Assembly (NCBI GenBank): GCA_026982035.1 | Contig: JALSHW010000025.1 | Coordinates: forward strand, 1-6,118 | Length of the DNA stretch: 6,118 nt | DNA from: Phycisphaerales bacterium | GTDB lineage: Bacteria; Planctomycetota; Phycisphaerae; Phycisphaerales; UBA1924 | Direction: 5' to 3' | In this document: positions 5,808-6,118 of the stretch, piece after piece | How the letters are laid out: each line of letters begins with the position of its first letter | Position numbering within the stretch: position 1 is the stretch's first letter | Notes under the pieces: generated by a model | Databases searched by the model: none | Told to the model about the DNA's origin: nothing | Seen by the model: only the letters and a program-made list of their open reading frames with translations | Position numbers and translations under genes: made by a program

Positions 5808-6118
5808 CTAAACATCATCCTTGCTGACCGCCGTCCGCCGAGGAGTTTGGGGTCTCCAAACTTGGTCAGGGGTCGGAGCTTTCACATCACGAGGGAGCTT
5901 AAAAGTCGCGAGCTGGCCTTTTTCAAACGAAAGACCATACGCTACAGAGAGGCGATTCATCCATCGTTTCTGTTTTTGATCAAAGACGAGATCTTTAGGA
6001 TCTGGCATGCCAATATCAAAGAGGTCCCGTTTGCGTCTTCGATCATTGATTTCATCTTGCCGAAAGATCGCATGATCAATAACTTTCATCACCCCGTCTC
6101 GGTATGGATATTCGCAAT
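5808..6118 (-). CDS. Small basic protein of unknown function, probably partial at its N-terminus
   Basis: I do not recognise this gene. The minus-strand frame ends at 5808 and stays open to the right edge, reading about 101 residues. Internal starts exist at 6092 (GTG) and 6089 (ATG, MKVIDHAIFRQDE), giving 93-94 residues, but neither has a convincing ribosome site, and the residues before them (CEYPYRDG) look like real protein, so the gene may begin outside the window. The visible part is soluble and rich in charged residues, with a basic stretch NDRRRKRDLF, a conserved-looking centre RWMNRLSVAYGLSF and a proline-rich tail ending TAVSKDDV. No catalytic or metal-binding motif is seen. It converges on the RecB/Cas4-like gene with 147 nt between them and so belongs to another transcription unit. 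Confidence 0.6.
   Translation of the reverse strand, partial: CEYPYRDGVMKVIDHAIFRQDEINDRRRKRDLFDIGMPDPKDLVFDQKQKRWMNRLSVAYGLSFEKGQLATFKLPRDVKAPTPDQVWRPQTPRRTAVSKDDV

Overview
The window is a compact bacterial region of roughly even base composition. Four of the five best-supported genes encode nuclease, ATPase or regulator domains. The organism cannot be named from this sequence. The heptamer repeat read as MADGGWR, the WYL-type regulator start and the mid-range GC would fit a planctomycete-like or other environmental bacterium, but that is a weak inference. There are no rRNA, tRNA, CRISPR or recognisable insertion-sequence features.

Layout from left to right: (1) 1-139, minus: the first 46 residues of a helix-turn-helix regulator of the DeoR/WYL type, cut by the window edge. 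(2) 140-356: a spacer with an 11-bp perfect inverted repeat. (3) 357-1718, minus: a 453-residue protein with three tandem winged-helix-like repeats of about 74 residues, followed by a PD-(D/E)XK nuclease core. (4) 1719-1910: a 192-nt spacer holding ten copies of a 7-bp tandem repeat and a large hairpin with 21-bp arms. (5) 1911-3185, minus: a classical AAA ATPase with an unrecognised N-terminal domain. (6) 3186-3632: 447 nt with no convincing gene but some small hairpins. (7) 3633-4313, minus: a HEPN-domain protein with an intact RX4H motif. (8) 4314-4424: a 111-nt divergent promoter region. (9) 4425-5660, plus: a RecB/Cas4-type PD-(D/E)XK nuclease with four cysteines placed for an Fe-S cluster and a coiled-coil tail. 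(10) 5661-5807: a convergent spacer with a hairpin. (11) 5808 to the right edge, minus: a small basic protein of unknown function, probably continuing beyond the window.

How they may work together (inference): HEPN, AAA ATPase, winged-helix nuclease and WYL-type regulator lie in the same orientation. The divergent RecB/Cas4-like nuclease shares a promoter region with the HEPN gene. A predicted RNase, an ATPase motor, two DNA nucleases and a regulator of a family often found beside immune genes together look like a defence island. The most specific candidate is the AAA ATPase plus triple-winged-helix nuclease pair, a motor-and-endonuclease arrangement reminiscent of, but not homologous by visible motif to, McrBC. 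Whether the HEPN and RecB-like genes belong to the same system cannot be decided from one window.
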